Part shown: positions 8,239 through 15,045 of the stretch, piece after piece
Layout: every line of letters begins with the position of its first letter
Numbering within the stretch: position 1 is the stretch's first letter
From: a virus
DNA: 26,047 nucleotides
Reading direction: 5' to 3' (one strand)
Virus record (IMG/VR): IMGVR_UViG_3300021376_000307
Location: 1 to 26,047 of that record
Made by a program: the position numbers and the translations under genes
The notes under the pieces: model-generated
The model's database searches: none
Told to the model about the DNA's origin: nothing
What the model saw: only the letters and a program-made list of their open reading frames with translations

Positions 8239-9686
8239 ACTTATACACTTTTAAAAATTTCTCTGAACCATTCCCTCAGTTACAGGGTGCGCCTAGAATT
8301 ATACCAGTAGGACCAGTTGCAGGTCCAGGTGCAAATTATCTTGCTTCAGATAGCCCGGGGTATCAACTGGTCGATGTAATTAATGAGTTTCAATGGACAA
8401 CAACCCCTAAAAATGGAAGGCAAGAAGTACCAGCATTATTTTTAAAAGAAAAAAGATTAAAAACAAATGCAATGATAGCTCAAGGTATATATTACTCTTT
8501 AGCTCTTGGCAATGTAGCTGCAGGGGCATTAGGTGGTTTGTCTAATTTGCCTCCAGGCGTTCAAAATGCTGTTCTAGGCGCTGTAGCAGGTGTAGGTGCA
8601 TTTAAAGCCGGTCAACTGCTAGGTACAGGTGTTCAAAATGTAGCTGGTGCTTTAGCTTCATTATTTACAAGAAACCCTGGCGCCGCTGCAGCATTACAGT
8701 CTGTGGGTAGCGCTGCCAATGGAGTAATTTCCACGGCAGCAGGCATAGCTGGGTTTTCACTAGGCTATAATGTAGAGCCTAATTCTTTAACATCGGGGTT
8801 AAACTACTTGGTAAATAATTTAGGTACACTAGGTAAAAATTTACCTCAACAATTTAACATAGATAGTCTTGGTAGCTCAGTTTTGAGCCCATACGAGGGC
8901 CTGTACATAACTGAAGATACAAAGTTTTTATATAATTTTCCTTATTTTAGCAACGAACAAAATACCATTAATAATATGTTTGGTGATCAAGATGAGGTCT
9001 TTACTAATATAGATCCATTAAATTTAAATGCTTTAGCAGGCGGTATTAGAGGAATGGCCAGTTATATTTCTGGTATGGCAAATTTTGACGCGCCTGGTAT
9101 TTACATTGAAAAGCCTAAGTTCTTTAATTTTGCCCATGAAGGCGAGACTCTTAGATTCACTTTTCCATTAATTAATACTGGTTGGTCCAATTTTACCGAT
9201 GTTTCTAGAAACTGGCAGTTATTATTTTTATTAACATACCAGAATAGACCAAATAGACGTAGCCGTGATTTGATTGACCCGGCGGTGATTTACGAAATTA
9301 CTATTCCAGGCGTACGATATTATCCTTACGCATACATATCAGAGATGAGAATTAGTTTTGCCGGTGCACGTAGAAGAATGAATATTCCGGTTCCTCTTGG
9401 GGGTGGCACAACAACAATTAATACTATTGTACCTGATGCTTATGTTGTGGACATAACATTGAGAACACTGGTAACTGAAACTCAAAACTTCTTATACTCT
9501 GTATTAAGAGATAGACAAAACTTAATAACCGTAACGGACAATAATGATTTCTTGACCATAGCCGCAAGAGAGATGGCTAGGTCGTACAACCAAGTAAATT
9601 TAACAACACAATTAAACAGCTCAGATTCAACTAAGCAATCTGGAGCTCAATTTATAGGCAATCAAGTTGGGAGATTGTTTCAATGA
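8235..9686 (+). CDS. Baseplate tail-tube cap, gp48-like, with a Gly/Ala-rich insertion
   Basis: The C-terminal half (about residues 270-440) resembles the tube/cap fold: GETLRFTFPLINTG, WQLLFLLTYQNRPNRRSRD, YEITIPGVRYYPYAYISEMRI, and a closing strand AYVVDITLRTLVTETQNF like the end of T4 gp48. Residues about 78-178 form a Gly/Ala-rich weakly hydrophobic stretch (GNVAAGALGGL, AVLGAVAGVGAFKAG, STAAGIAGFSLG). The protein has 483 residues; T4 gp48 is shorter, about 365. The start is well supported: AGGAGG at 8217-8222 lies 12 bases upstream, and ATG overlaps the previous stop as ATGA. In T4, gp48 caps the hub and nucleates gp54 and then the tube. The role is inferred from fold motifs and the neighbouring gp53 and hub genes; the gp54 role is the main alternative. 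Confidence 0.55.
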   Translation: MNLYTFKNFSEPFPQLQGAPRIIPVGPVAGPGANYLASDSPGYQLVDVINEFQWTTTPKNGRQEVPALFLKEKRLKTNAMIAQGIYYSLALGNVAAGALGGLSNLPPGVQNAVLGAVAGVGAFKAGQLLGTGVQNVAGALASLFTRNPGAAAALQSVGSAANGVISTAAGIAGFSLGYNVEPNSLTSGLNYLVNNLGTLGKNLPQQFNIDSLGSSVLSPYEGLYITEDTKFLYNFPYFSNEQNTINNMFGDQDEVFTNIDPLNLNALAGGIRGMASYISGMANFDAPGIYIEKPKFFNFAHEGETLRFTFPLINTGWSNFTDVSRNWQLLFLLTYQNRPNRRSRDLIDPAVIYEITIPGVRYYPYAYISEMRISFAGARRRMNIPVPLGGGTTTINTIVPDAYVVDITLRTLVTETQNFLYSVLRDRQNLITVTDNNDFLTIAAREMARSYNQVNLTTQLNSSDSTKQSGAQFIGNQVGRLFQ

Positions 9687-10075
9687 GAAGTTTAAGCGCG
9701 GTTGGACCTTTTAGAAAAGATGTGGCTATATTAGGTGAAAACCCTGAAATAAGTTACGAAAACATCTTTAGAGTGTACAGTACAGAAGGTTATGAAGATG
9801 GTAACTTTTTGTATTACAATTTGGTTAACAGTGTTTACCTGTCTGATAATTTACAGCCTAACAGCTACTATACAATAACAATTAATAGAATCATGCCATG
9901 GACAGCCATCAGCTACAATGAATACAGAACTATAGACTTGTGGTGGTTAATAGCTCTAGCAAACGGCATTAATAATCCTGTGAAATATCCAGCACCAGGA
10001 ACACAGCTTAAAATAATCAAGCCAGAATTCGTACCATCAATATTAAACGATATACAATTTAAACTATCGTTATGA
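9683..10075 (+). CDS. 53: Baseplate wedge subunit gp53-like
   Basis: A 130-residue protein resembling T4 gp53, which clamps neighbouring wedges around the hub and has a LysM-like domain. The diagnostic block is about residues 62-115: YTITINRIMPWTAISYNEY, then RTIDLWWLIALANGINNP, then PGTQLKII. T4 gp53 has the same order of a PW-x-S-Y motif, a D-x-W-W/Y-L-I-x-x-A-N motif and a Pro-containing loop. It is shorter than T4 gp53 (196), mostly at the C-terminus. ATG overlaps the upstream stop by 4 bases and GGGAG at 9669-9673 can act as a ribosome binding site. Confidence 0.85.
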   Translation: MRSLSAVGPFRKDVAILGENPEISYENIFRVYSTEGYEDGNFLYYNLVNSVYLSDNLQPNSYYTITINRIMPWTAISYNEYRTIDLWWLIALANGINNPVKYPAPGTQLKIIKPEFVPSILNDIQFKLSL

Positions 10076-11676
10076 ATGAAGTTGTAAATAATCTGTCGTT
10101 TAGTAATCAGTCTGAAAAAGCACATATAGGCGATAATAACTATGATTTTAATGTTCAATTAATTAATAGTGATGGCGACAATGTCGGTATTAAATTTGGA
10201 AGCATTGTCGAGATGGGAATTACAGATGATTTAGCATCTTTTTATCAGAATGGTTATATTATTTTTAATAATAATATGGATGCGCTAGAAAGCGCCGAGA
10301 GTATTTCTACAGATGTTAGAGGTATGCCTGAAAAGGCTTTCCAACCTTACCGATTTAGAGGCGATGGTAGAGATTTAATATGTATTAATATTAAGCCATC
10401 GGTGGATATAGAAGACGGAGATCCTATTAGTAAATCCAGAACTGCTGGATTAGATAATACCTTTACTTTAAACGGTATTTTTTCTGTATACGACACTGAA
10501 GATATTTTATCTGATCAAAACAAAGATATAAAATTAAAAAAGCTTTATTTTCATGATCAGTCCTATCAAATATTAAACTCAAAAAATATCTACTTCTCAA
10601 CAACAAAAATAGCTTCAAAAGATCAATCATCTTCTCAACAAGGTAATCAAAGTAATAAACGACTTATAGGCAACACTGAAAGAAGTATTGATACTGGTAC
10701 CGCTATTAAAGAACTATTAAAGCTTGCCCTGGAAGACGAACAGCAAAAAATTTCTTTTAATTCAAGTTGGGATAAAGGTAAAAGCAAAATTTTTTACAGT
10801 AGCCCTGCAAATAATAGAGCAATTAATGATTTATATTATTTGCTGGACTACCATGTTAGTGATAGCGACCCGAGTAACCCCCCAGCATTATTGAGAAAAG
10901 ATAGAAATAATGCTTGGAATTTAATACCTGTTACCGCGTTATTTCAAACTTCATATTACAAAGGCAATCAATCTTTAGGAGATTTAGGTGGGCCAAATTT
11001 AACTGAAAACTTTATTATTGTTAAGCCTAATGCGGGCGACGGTCCTGTGACGACAGGTCCTCAGCGAAACCCACAATTATCTGTGAATACAAATAATCTG
11101 CCGGATTATTCTTATGCAGAAAATTTTGAAACAGCAGGCATGCAAGCAGATGTTAGTAATTTTGGCATTGTAACTCATGCGGTTCATAATTATGATCCAG
11201 CAACTGGTGTTTTTTCTGTTGATATGGAAAAAAATAATGTAGAGTCGACTCTAAAAGGGTTTAACAAAAATATAGTTCAAACCCAAAGAGGCATATCTGG
11301 TAAATCACCCGCGGGTAATATCACTCTATCACAGGATAGGTCCAGCAATCAATCTATTATACATTCCTTTAATCCAAATCCTGATCAAAACGCTCGTATT
11401 AATTCTGGTAGTAATAAAATAATTTTAAATAGCATTTTTAATAACACCACAGTAGCATTTAGGAGTCGCGGCAATACAGCCAGGCAAGCCGGTAAGTTTA
11501 TTACTCTAAAACGACAAAATTTTCAGAATGATTCTAGTTTTGATAATAAAATTATGGGTACTTACCTGGTCGTAAAAGTTGATCATGTATTTAAAAACGA
11601 TCAGTACTTTAATTACATGGTATGTACTAAACCTTATAATGCGGAATCAAGCGGTTTATCCAATAAAGCCATATGA
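10072..11676 (+). CDS. 27: Baseplate hub protein, gp27-like
   Basis: A 534-residue protein with hub-type layout. A first beta domain starts at YDFNVQLINSDGD and includes SIVEMGITDDLASFYQNGYIIF. A second beta domain contains LNGIFSVYDTEDI and LKKLYFHDQSYQILNSKNIYFS. A middle helix-rich domain has TAIKELLKLAL and NNRAINDLYYLLDYHV. The C-terminal barrel has SRGNTARQAGKFITLKR, then TYLVVKVDHVFKNDQYFNYMVCT. The last two segments match in order the closing part of T4 gp27, the trimeric hub that adapts baseplate symmetry to the spike. It is longer than T4 gp27 (391), with polar insertions around residues 185-205 and 325-430. It lacks a lysozyme domain and is not followed by a gp5-like spike gene. 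It overlaps gp53 by ATGA. Confidence 0.7.
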   Translation: MNEVVNNLSFSNQSEKAHIGDNNYDFNVQLINSDGDNVGIKFGSIVEMGITDDLASFYQNGYIIFNNNMDALESAESISTDVRGMPEKAFQPYRFRGDGRDLICINIKPSVDIEDGDPISKSRTAGLDNTFTLNGIFSVYDTEDILSDQNKDIKLKKLYFHDQSYQILNSKNIYFSTTKIASKDQSSSQQGNQSNKRLIGNTERSIDTGTAIKELLKLALEDEQQKISFNSSWDKGKSKIFYSSPANNRAINDLYYLLDYHVSDSDPSNPPALLRKDRNNAWNLIPVTALFQTSYYKGNQSLGDLGGPNLTENFIIVKPNAGDGPVTTGPQRNPQLSVNTNNLPDYSYAENFETAGMQADVSNFGIVTHAVHNYDPATGVFSVDMEKNNVESTLKGFNKNIVQTQRGISGKSPAGNITLSQDRSSNQSIIHSFNPNPDQNARINSGSNKIILNSIFNNTTVAFRSRGNTARQAGKFITLKRQNFQNDSSFDNKIMGTYLVVKVDHVFKNDQYFNYMVCTKPYNAESSGLSNKAI

Positions 11677-12518
11677 ATTTTACCACTACTACAGATCCTC
11701 AATTAACACGTGTAAATCTTTTTTACAAAAAGGATTTTTACCAAAGCGCTTCTAACTATCTTGGAGCCATTCAAAATTATTCAAACGAATTGGAGACAGG
11801 CATAGAATATAATCTTACTAAAGTTTCAAATGACCCAATAACGTCCCAGGCTAAATTTTTTTCTAGTTTAGACAGCAAAATGAAAGGGATGCAACCACAG
11901 TTCGCAGCCCAATGGATTAATACCTTTAATACCAGCCTACAAGCCGTGCAAAATGAAGTTAGAATAGAAATAGGAGAAGGAACGTTCTACAAGCCTTTTA
12001 GCGATAGTATAGGATCCCTCGCGAGAATAGAAAATTATTTTGATGACAGCATGCAGCTTGTTAGTGATGTTGAAGGGTCACAGATGGCCTCCCCATTAAG
12101 ATATGGCTCTTCTTTGTCTAATAAACTACACCCCGCAGTTACTTTGCTTCATGGTGAAATGAGTAAAAAAACTAATCTAGTTTTTAGAAAAAACTTAAGT
12201 AACATTCAATCTAAAGTATCTTCCAGTACAAAAGCACATGGTGACAATTTAATACCCGATACGCAGCATTTTCAGCGAATGAAGAGTGCCATACCTACTA
12301 TTAATCAAAAAATACAAAGTACTTTTAAGGAGCTAAATAATATTATTCAATATTATTGCAATTATAATTCTAGATCTGGCACTAATAATGTTCAGTATGT
12401 GCCTAACTATAACATTACTGTCGATGTTGAAGGCACGCCAGTAAATCAAGACCTGCTTCAAAATCAAGTCCAAGATGTAGAGAGCAAGCTTACGACCCTG
12501 AAAGTGCTAGGTGTGTAA
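11673..12518 (+). CDS. Helical virion-associated protein, function unknown
   Basis: I do not recognise this 281-residue protein. It is polar, rich in Asn, Ser, Gln and Thr, and predicted mostly helical (NYLGAIQNYSNELETGI, WINTFNTSLQAVQNEVRIEI, TINQKIQSTFKELNNIIQYY, LLQNQVQDVESKLTTLKVLGV), with no cysteine-rich or membrane region. It is the last gene of the ATGA-linked operon and directly follows the hub gene, so it is probably a hub-associated, tail-interior or assembly factor. Its 3' end overlaps the convergent minus-strand gene by 29 bases, leaving no room for a separate terminator. Confidence 0.7.
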   Translation: MNFTTTTDPQLTRVNLFYKKDFYQSASNYLGAIQNYSNELETGIEYNLTKVSNDPITSQAKFFSSLDSKMKGMQPQFAAQWINTFNTSLQAVQNEVRIEIGEGTFYKPFSDSIGSLARIENYFDDSMQLVSDVEGSQMASPLRYGSSLSNKLHPAVTLLHGEMSKKTNLVFRKNLSNIQSKVSSSTKAHGDNLIPDTQHFQRMKSAIPTINQKIQSTFKELNNIIQYYCNYNSRSGTNNVQYVPNYNITVDVEGTPVNQDLLQNQVQDVESKLTTLKVLGV

Positions 12519-12966
12519 CAGTTATAGCTTCGGTTTCAATTACCTTAGCTTCTTCCATTATTTTTTTAAAAATTTCATCTCTACTCATCAAAAATTTTGC
12601 TTGATTGTCTGCATCTTTTAGGTTCTTTCTCGATTCTATCTCCATAATTTTTAGGTCTTTTGCGCTTTCTTTTCTAACTTGAGCAATATGAATGTCTTTT
12701 ATTACTGTCAACGCGCTAGCTACCGCTTTTAATGCTTCAGACAAAGCTTCTACCTCTCTGCTTTCTGGGTTATTCATGACATACTCTTTCACACCTTCTA
12801 CTATTTCTAATCCTTGTGTAACCAGCTTGCCTGTACTGTTTAATACAAAATCTTCTAATTTTTCTTTTGACAAGTTAAAATCTTGTTTTGCTAGATTTTT
12901 ATTTTCTTTAGTTGAAATTTGTAGTTGCTCAATAAGATCATTTACGCTAAATTCTTTTTCTGCCAT
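12490..12966 (-). CDS. Probable terminase small subunit, gp16-like
   Basis: A 158-residue, almost entirely helical protein. The central segment, residues about 28-95, follows the gp16 pattern: an aromatic/Asn-Leu start (KQDFNLSKEKLEDFV), a Gly-containing helix (GKLVTQGLEIVEGVKEYV), a Pro-x-x-Arg-x-x-Glu turn (NNPESREVEALSEALKAV), then a helix ending VIKDIH. In T4 gp16 the corresponding region forms the two antiparallel helices of the oligomerisation core. The C-terminal part (KFLMSRDEIFKKIMEEA) has the placement of the gp16 tail motif that contacts gp17. gp16 oligomers regulate gp17 ATPase and packaging start. If correct, the gene is unusually on the opposite strand and about 11 kb from the large subunit. 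It has its own NATAAATA box. The call comes from pattern memory and needs a profile search. Confidence 0.55.
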   Translation of the reverse strand: MAEKEFSVNDLIEQLQISTKENKNLAKQDFNLSKEKLEDFVLNSTGKLVTQGLEIVEGVKEYVMNNPESREVEALSEALKAVASALTVIKDIHIAQVRKESAKDLKIMEIESRKNLKDADNQAKFLMSRDEIFKKIMEEAKVIETEAITVTHLALSGS

Positions 12967-12970
12967 ACAT

Positions 12971-12978
12971 TATTTATC
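12971..12978 (-). promoter_or_regulatory. Minus-strand late promoter box GATAAATA for the gp16-like gene
   Basis: Plus-strand TATTTATC reads GATAAATA on the minus strand. Its last A is 5 bases from the A of the ATG (12966). It is the only late box I found on the minus strand and has the same promoter-to-ATG geometry as the plus-strand sites. Confidence 0.6.
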
Positions 12979-12980
12979 TA

Positions 12981-13010
12981 TTGATATTACTAAGCAATGT
13001 GTTATATTAT
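12981..13010 (+). promoter_or_regulatory. Possible sigma70-type early promoter for dUTPase and gp44
   Basis: TTGATA at 12981-12986 and TATATT at 13003-13008 with a 16-base spacer (or TATTAT at 13005-13010 with 18). Each hexamer matches its consensus at 5 of 6 bases. No NATAAATA box faces the dUTPase, so a host-polymerase early or middle promoter is expected for these replication genes. In AT-rich DNA such matches also occur by chance. Confidence 0.42.
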
Positions 13011-13013
13011 GGT

Positions 13014-13460
13014 ATGGAAACGCTACCCTCATTTATGCCACAAATACGATTTGAGAAAACACATCCAGACGCGCAGTTGCCCAAGAAAAATTTTGAGTCT
13101 GACTCAGGCTGGGATTTAGTTGCAATAGAGGCTACAGCCATTCCACCTAAAAATAGAGCTGTTGTACCAGTAGGCCTTAAGCTTGCATTTCTAGAACCTG
13201 GGTATTGGATTAGTGTTGAGTCTAGATCTGGGCTAAGCTTTAAAAACGGTATTCTTGCACACCCTGGTGTAATAGACCAAAATTACCGAGGCGACCTAGG
13301 AGTATTACTATACAATCACAGTGATAAGTTTTACAATGTAGAGAAAGGTGATAGAATTGCCCAGTTGGTAGTACATTACAATATTCACATGCAGGTTGGC
13401 TGGGGTAGTGTCCAAGCTACAGACAGAGGCGAAAAGGGGTTTGGAAGCAGCGGTAAATAA
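13014..13460 (+). CDS. dut: dUTP diphosphatase, trimeric type
   Basis: Hydrolyses dUTP to dUMP and pyrophosphate, keeping uracil out of phage DNA and feeding dTMP synthesis. All five motifs of the homotrimeric family are visible: motif 1 SDSGWDL, motif 2 ESRSGLSFKNGI, motif 3 GVIDQNYRGDLGV with the conserved Asp and Tyr that bind deoxyuridine, motif 4 GDRIAQLVV, and the C-terminal Gly-rich motif 5 RGEKGFGSSGK. Motif 2 has Ser where Pro is usual before Arg-Ser-Gly. The start is uncertain: ATG at 13014 (148 aa) or ATG at 13035 (141 aa, starting MPQIRFEKTHPDA, which fits the family N-terminus well); the TTG at 12981 lies within a likely promoter. T4 itself uses an unrelated all-alpha dCTPase-dUTPase. 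It ends one base before gp44. Confidence 0.95.
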   Translation: METLPSFMPQIRFEKTHPDAQLPKKNFESDSGWDLVAIEATAIPPKNRAVVPVGLKLAFLEPGYWISVESRSGLSFKNGILAHPGVIDQNYRGDLGVLLYNHSDKFYNVEKGDRIAQLVVHYNIHMQVGWGSVQATDRGEKGFGSSGK

Positions 13461-13461
13461 A

Positions 13462-14394
13462 ATGGATGTAAATAAAGTTTGGACAGAAAAGTACAGACCT
13501 CAAACATTAGAAGATATAGTTGTATCAGATGATACTAGAAAAATCCTCCAATCGTTTGTCAAGGATGAAGAAGTGCCCAATCTACTGTTTTGTGGACATG
13601 CTGGAATAGGCAAGACAACCACCTCAAAAGTATTAATAAAACTTCTAGACGCTGAAAATATATATCAAAATTGTTCAGAGGTAGGTATAGATGCTGTTAG
13701 AAATGTTATTACAGGGTTTAGTAGAACAAAAAGCTTTAACGGTAAAAAGAAGATTGTATTGCTTGACGAGGTGGACGGCATGGCTTCTATCGAAGCACAG
13801 AGATCATTAAGAAATGTTTTAGAGGAGTACACATCCCATTGCAGATTTATTTTAACATGTAACTACAAGCATAGAGTTATAACACCGTTGCAAAGTAGAT
13901 GCCAATCCATAGACATAGACCCAAAGCTACAAGACGTTCTAAAAAGGTGTTACTCTATTCTTAAAATAGAAGGCATAGGAATTGCTGAAGAAGAAAAAAC
14001 AAAGCTAGTAAGTTTAGTCAGAAAATACTTTCCAGATATTAGAAAATGTATCAATGAAATGCAAAAGTACAGTTGCACAGGATCTTTATTGATTCCTAGT
14101 TTGAGTGTAAAAGATGATTTTATAGAAAAAGTAATTCAACATATTGTAAGTAAAAAAGTTCTCCATGCAAGAAAATTAATAATAGAAAATGAAACTACCT
14201 TTAATGGTGATTACCCCTTACTAATGAAAGGGCTATTTGATTGTGTTTATAGTGGTAATTATTCTTTAACAGACAGTCAAAAAAAGATGTGGTTGGCTGC
14301 TATAGGTGAGTTTTTGTACAGATCAGCATTTGTGCTTGATCAAGAGATTAATTTCTACTGTTTAATGCTTAGTTTATCAGAAATTAACGGCTAG
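13462..14394 (+). CDS. 44: Sliding clamp loader ATPase subunit, gp44-like
   Basis: An AAA+ ATPase that with gp62 opens and loads the gp45 clamp at primer-template junctions. In the 310-residue protein (T4 gp44: 319) one sees the N-terminal W-x-EKYRP motif, Walker A GHAGIGKT (residues 45-52), Walker B IVLLDEVD (98-105), sensor 1 TCN (132-134) and the Ser-Arg-Cys motif carrying the arginine finger (145-147), followed by the FPDIRK helix of the lid domain and a helical collar. Coding potential extends upstream to 13396, but the ATG at 13462, one base after the dUTPase stop and followed by MDVNKVWTEKYRP, is the natural start. No gp62 partner is next to it. Its 3' end overlaps the convergent minus-strand gene by 11 bases. 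Confidence 0.93.
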   Translation: MDVNKVWTEKYRPQTLEDIVVSDDTRKILQSFVKDEEVPNLLFCGHAGIGKTTTSKVLIKLLDAENIYQNCSEVGIDAVRNVITGFSRTKSFNGKKKIVLLDEVDGMASIEAQRSLRNVLEEYTSHCRFILTCNYKHRVITPLQSRCQSIDIDPKLQDVLKRCYSILKIEGIGIAEEEKTKLVSLVRKYFPDIRKCINEMQKYSCTGSLLIPSLSVKDDFIEKVIQHIVSKKVLHARKLIIENETTFNGDYPLLMKGLFDCVYSGNYSLTDSQKKMWLAAIGEFLYRSAFVLDQEINFYCLMLSLSEING

Positions 14395-14986
14395 GCAAAT
14401 ACCTGGCTGTGCCTTTTTCTACCGCGGGGCTTTTTTCCCCTACTGCTGGAGAACTTGGAATAGTTACATTAGTATTGTTAAGTTTATTTTCTGTTTCTGT
14501 ATCTTTGTTGTTCCCTCTGTCTGTAGTGTTTGTTTGACGCTGAGGCGACATCATTTGTTCTTGCTGAGTGGGTAATTCAACTTCTTTAGGTCCTATATTA
14601 ACATTACCTGTGCGTTTTAAGCTGTCAGGTACTGGTGCTAGGTTGGGATATGTATCATGAGGTTGAATAACATGTGCTGGTACTGTAATAAAATCCTTGT
14701 ATAGCCCGGGTGCTAACTCCAATGTTAGATCTACTAAGAAGCTACTAGCTTCATTTTGAACATTGCCAGGTTGTGTAGAAGGTCTAACCGGCTTTACAGC
14801 ACTCACTCTAATATTTAAACCACTGTCGATGAACTGTTTAAGCTTATCAACATAGTTTGGCGCTTGATCTTTGAAAAATTCATCTCTTGTTGCACCATCT
14901 ACAAATTTTACCAAATCACCTGTTAAAAAGCCACCACGGGTATATCGAGAAATAGCCGACTCGTACAATTTGACGAATTTGTTCAT
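14384..14986 (-). CDS. Conserved-looking phage protein with disordered tail, function unknown
   Basis: A 200-residue protein. Residues 1-125 look folded: a short helix (NKFVKLYESAISRY), a GGFLTGDLVKF strand that could start an SH3-like barrel, a helix (YVDKLKQFIDSGLNIRVSAV), then DLTLELAPGLYKDFITVPAHVI and NLAPVPDSLKR. Residues 130-200 are rich in Gln, Asn, Thr and Pro and are probably disordered. From memory, proteins with a similar GGFL-x-GD start and APGL-x-x-x-x-x-TVP segment occur in marine T4-like phages without known function; this is unverified. The gene is convergent with gp44 (11-base overlap) and divergent from gp25. No NATAAATA box or strong Shine-Dalgarno faces its start, so its expression timing is unclear. 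Confidence 0.7.
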   Translation of the reverse strand: MNKFVKLYESAISRYTRGGFLTGDLVKFVDGATRDEFFKDQAPNYVDKLKQFIDSGLNIRVSAVKPVRPSTQPGNVQNEASSFLVDLTLELAPGLYKDFITVPAHVIQPHDTYPNLAPVPDSLKRTGNVNIGPKEVELPTQQEQMMSPQRQTNTTDRGNNKDTETENKLNNTNVTIPSSPAVGEKSPAVEKGTARYLPSR

Positions 14987-15032
14987 ATTAATACTTATGT
15001 TCTCACATCTTATTTTAGAACAATTATCTTGT

Positions 15033-15040
15033 TATAAATA
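15033..15040 (+). promoter_or_regulatory. Late promoter box TATAAATA for the gp25 wedge operon
   Basis: Exact TATAAATA in the 59-base divergent spacer between the minus-strand gene at 14986 and gp25. Its last A is 6 bases before the ATG at 15046, so the predicted +1 is the A of ATG. The wedge, gp7-like, repeat and lectin genes follow with gaps of at most 3 bases or overlaps and may all depend on this box. Confidence 0.75.
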
Positions 15041-15045
15041 ATTTC

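Noticed and set aside
12981-13013. TTG start for the dUTPase
   Set aside because: It falls in the -35-like element of a likely promoter and adds residues not typical of dUTPases; ATG 13014 or 13035 fits better.
13396-13461. Upstream extension of gp44 to 13396
   Set aside because: It would overlap the dUTPase C-terminal motif; the ATG at 13462 starts the family-typical N-terminus.
13451-13464. GTAAATAAAATG before gp44 as a late promoter
   Set aside because: It does not contain NATAAATA; it is the end of the dUTPase gene, and gp44 belongs to the replication class.
14393-14418. Possible intrinsic terminator after gp44: AGGCA and TGCCT arms around a 12-base loop, followed by TTTT
   Set aside because: The stem has only 5 base pairs with a long loop, and it lies inside the 3' coding end of the convergent gene. 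Too weak to annotate.
14426-14440. GGGG-CCCC hairpin around a run of T
   Set aside because: A 4-base-pair stem with no following U-tract on either strand, inside a coding region.
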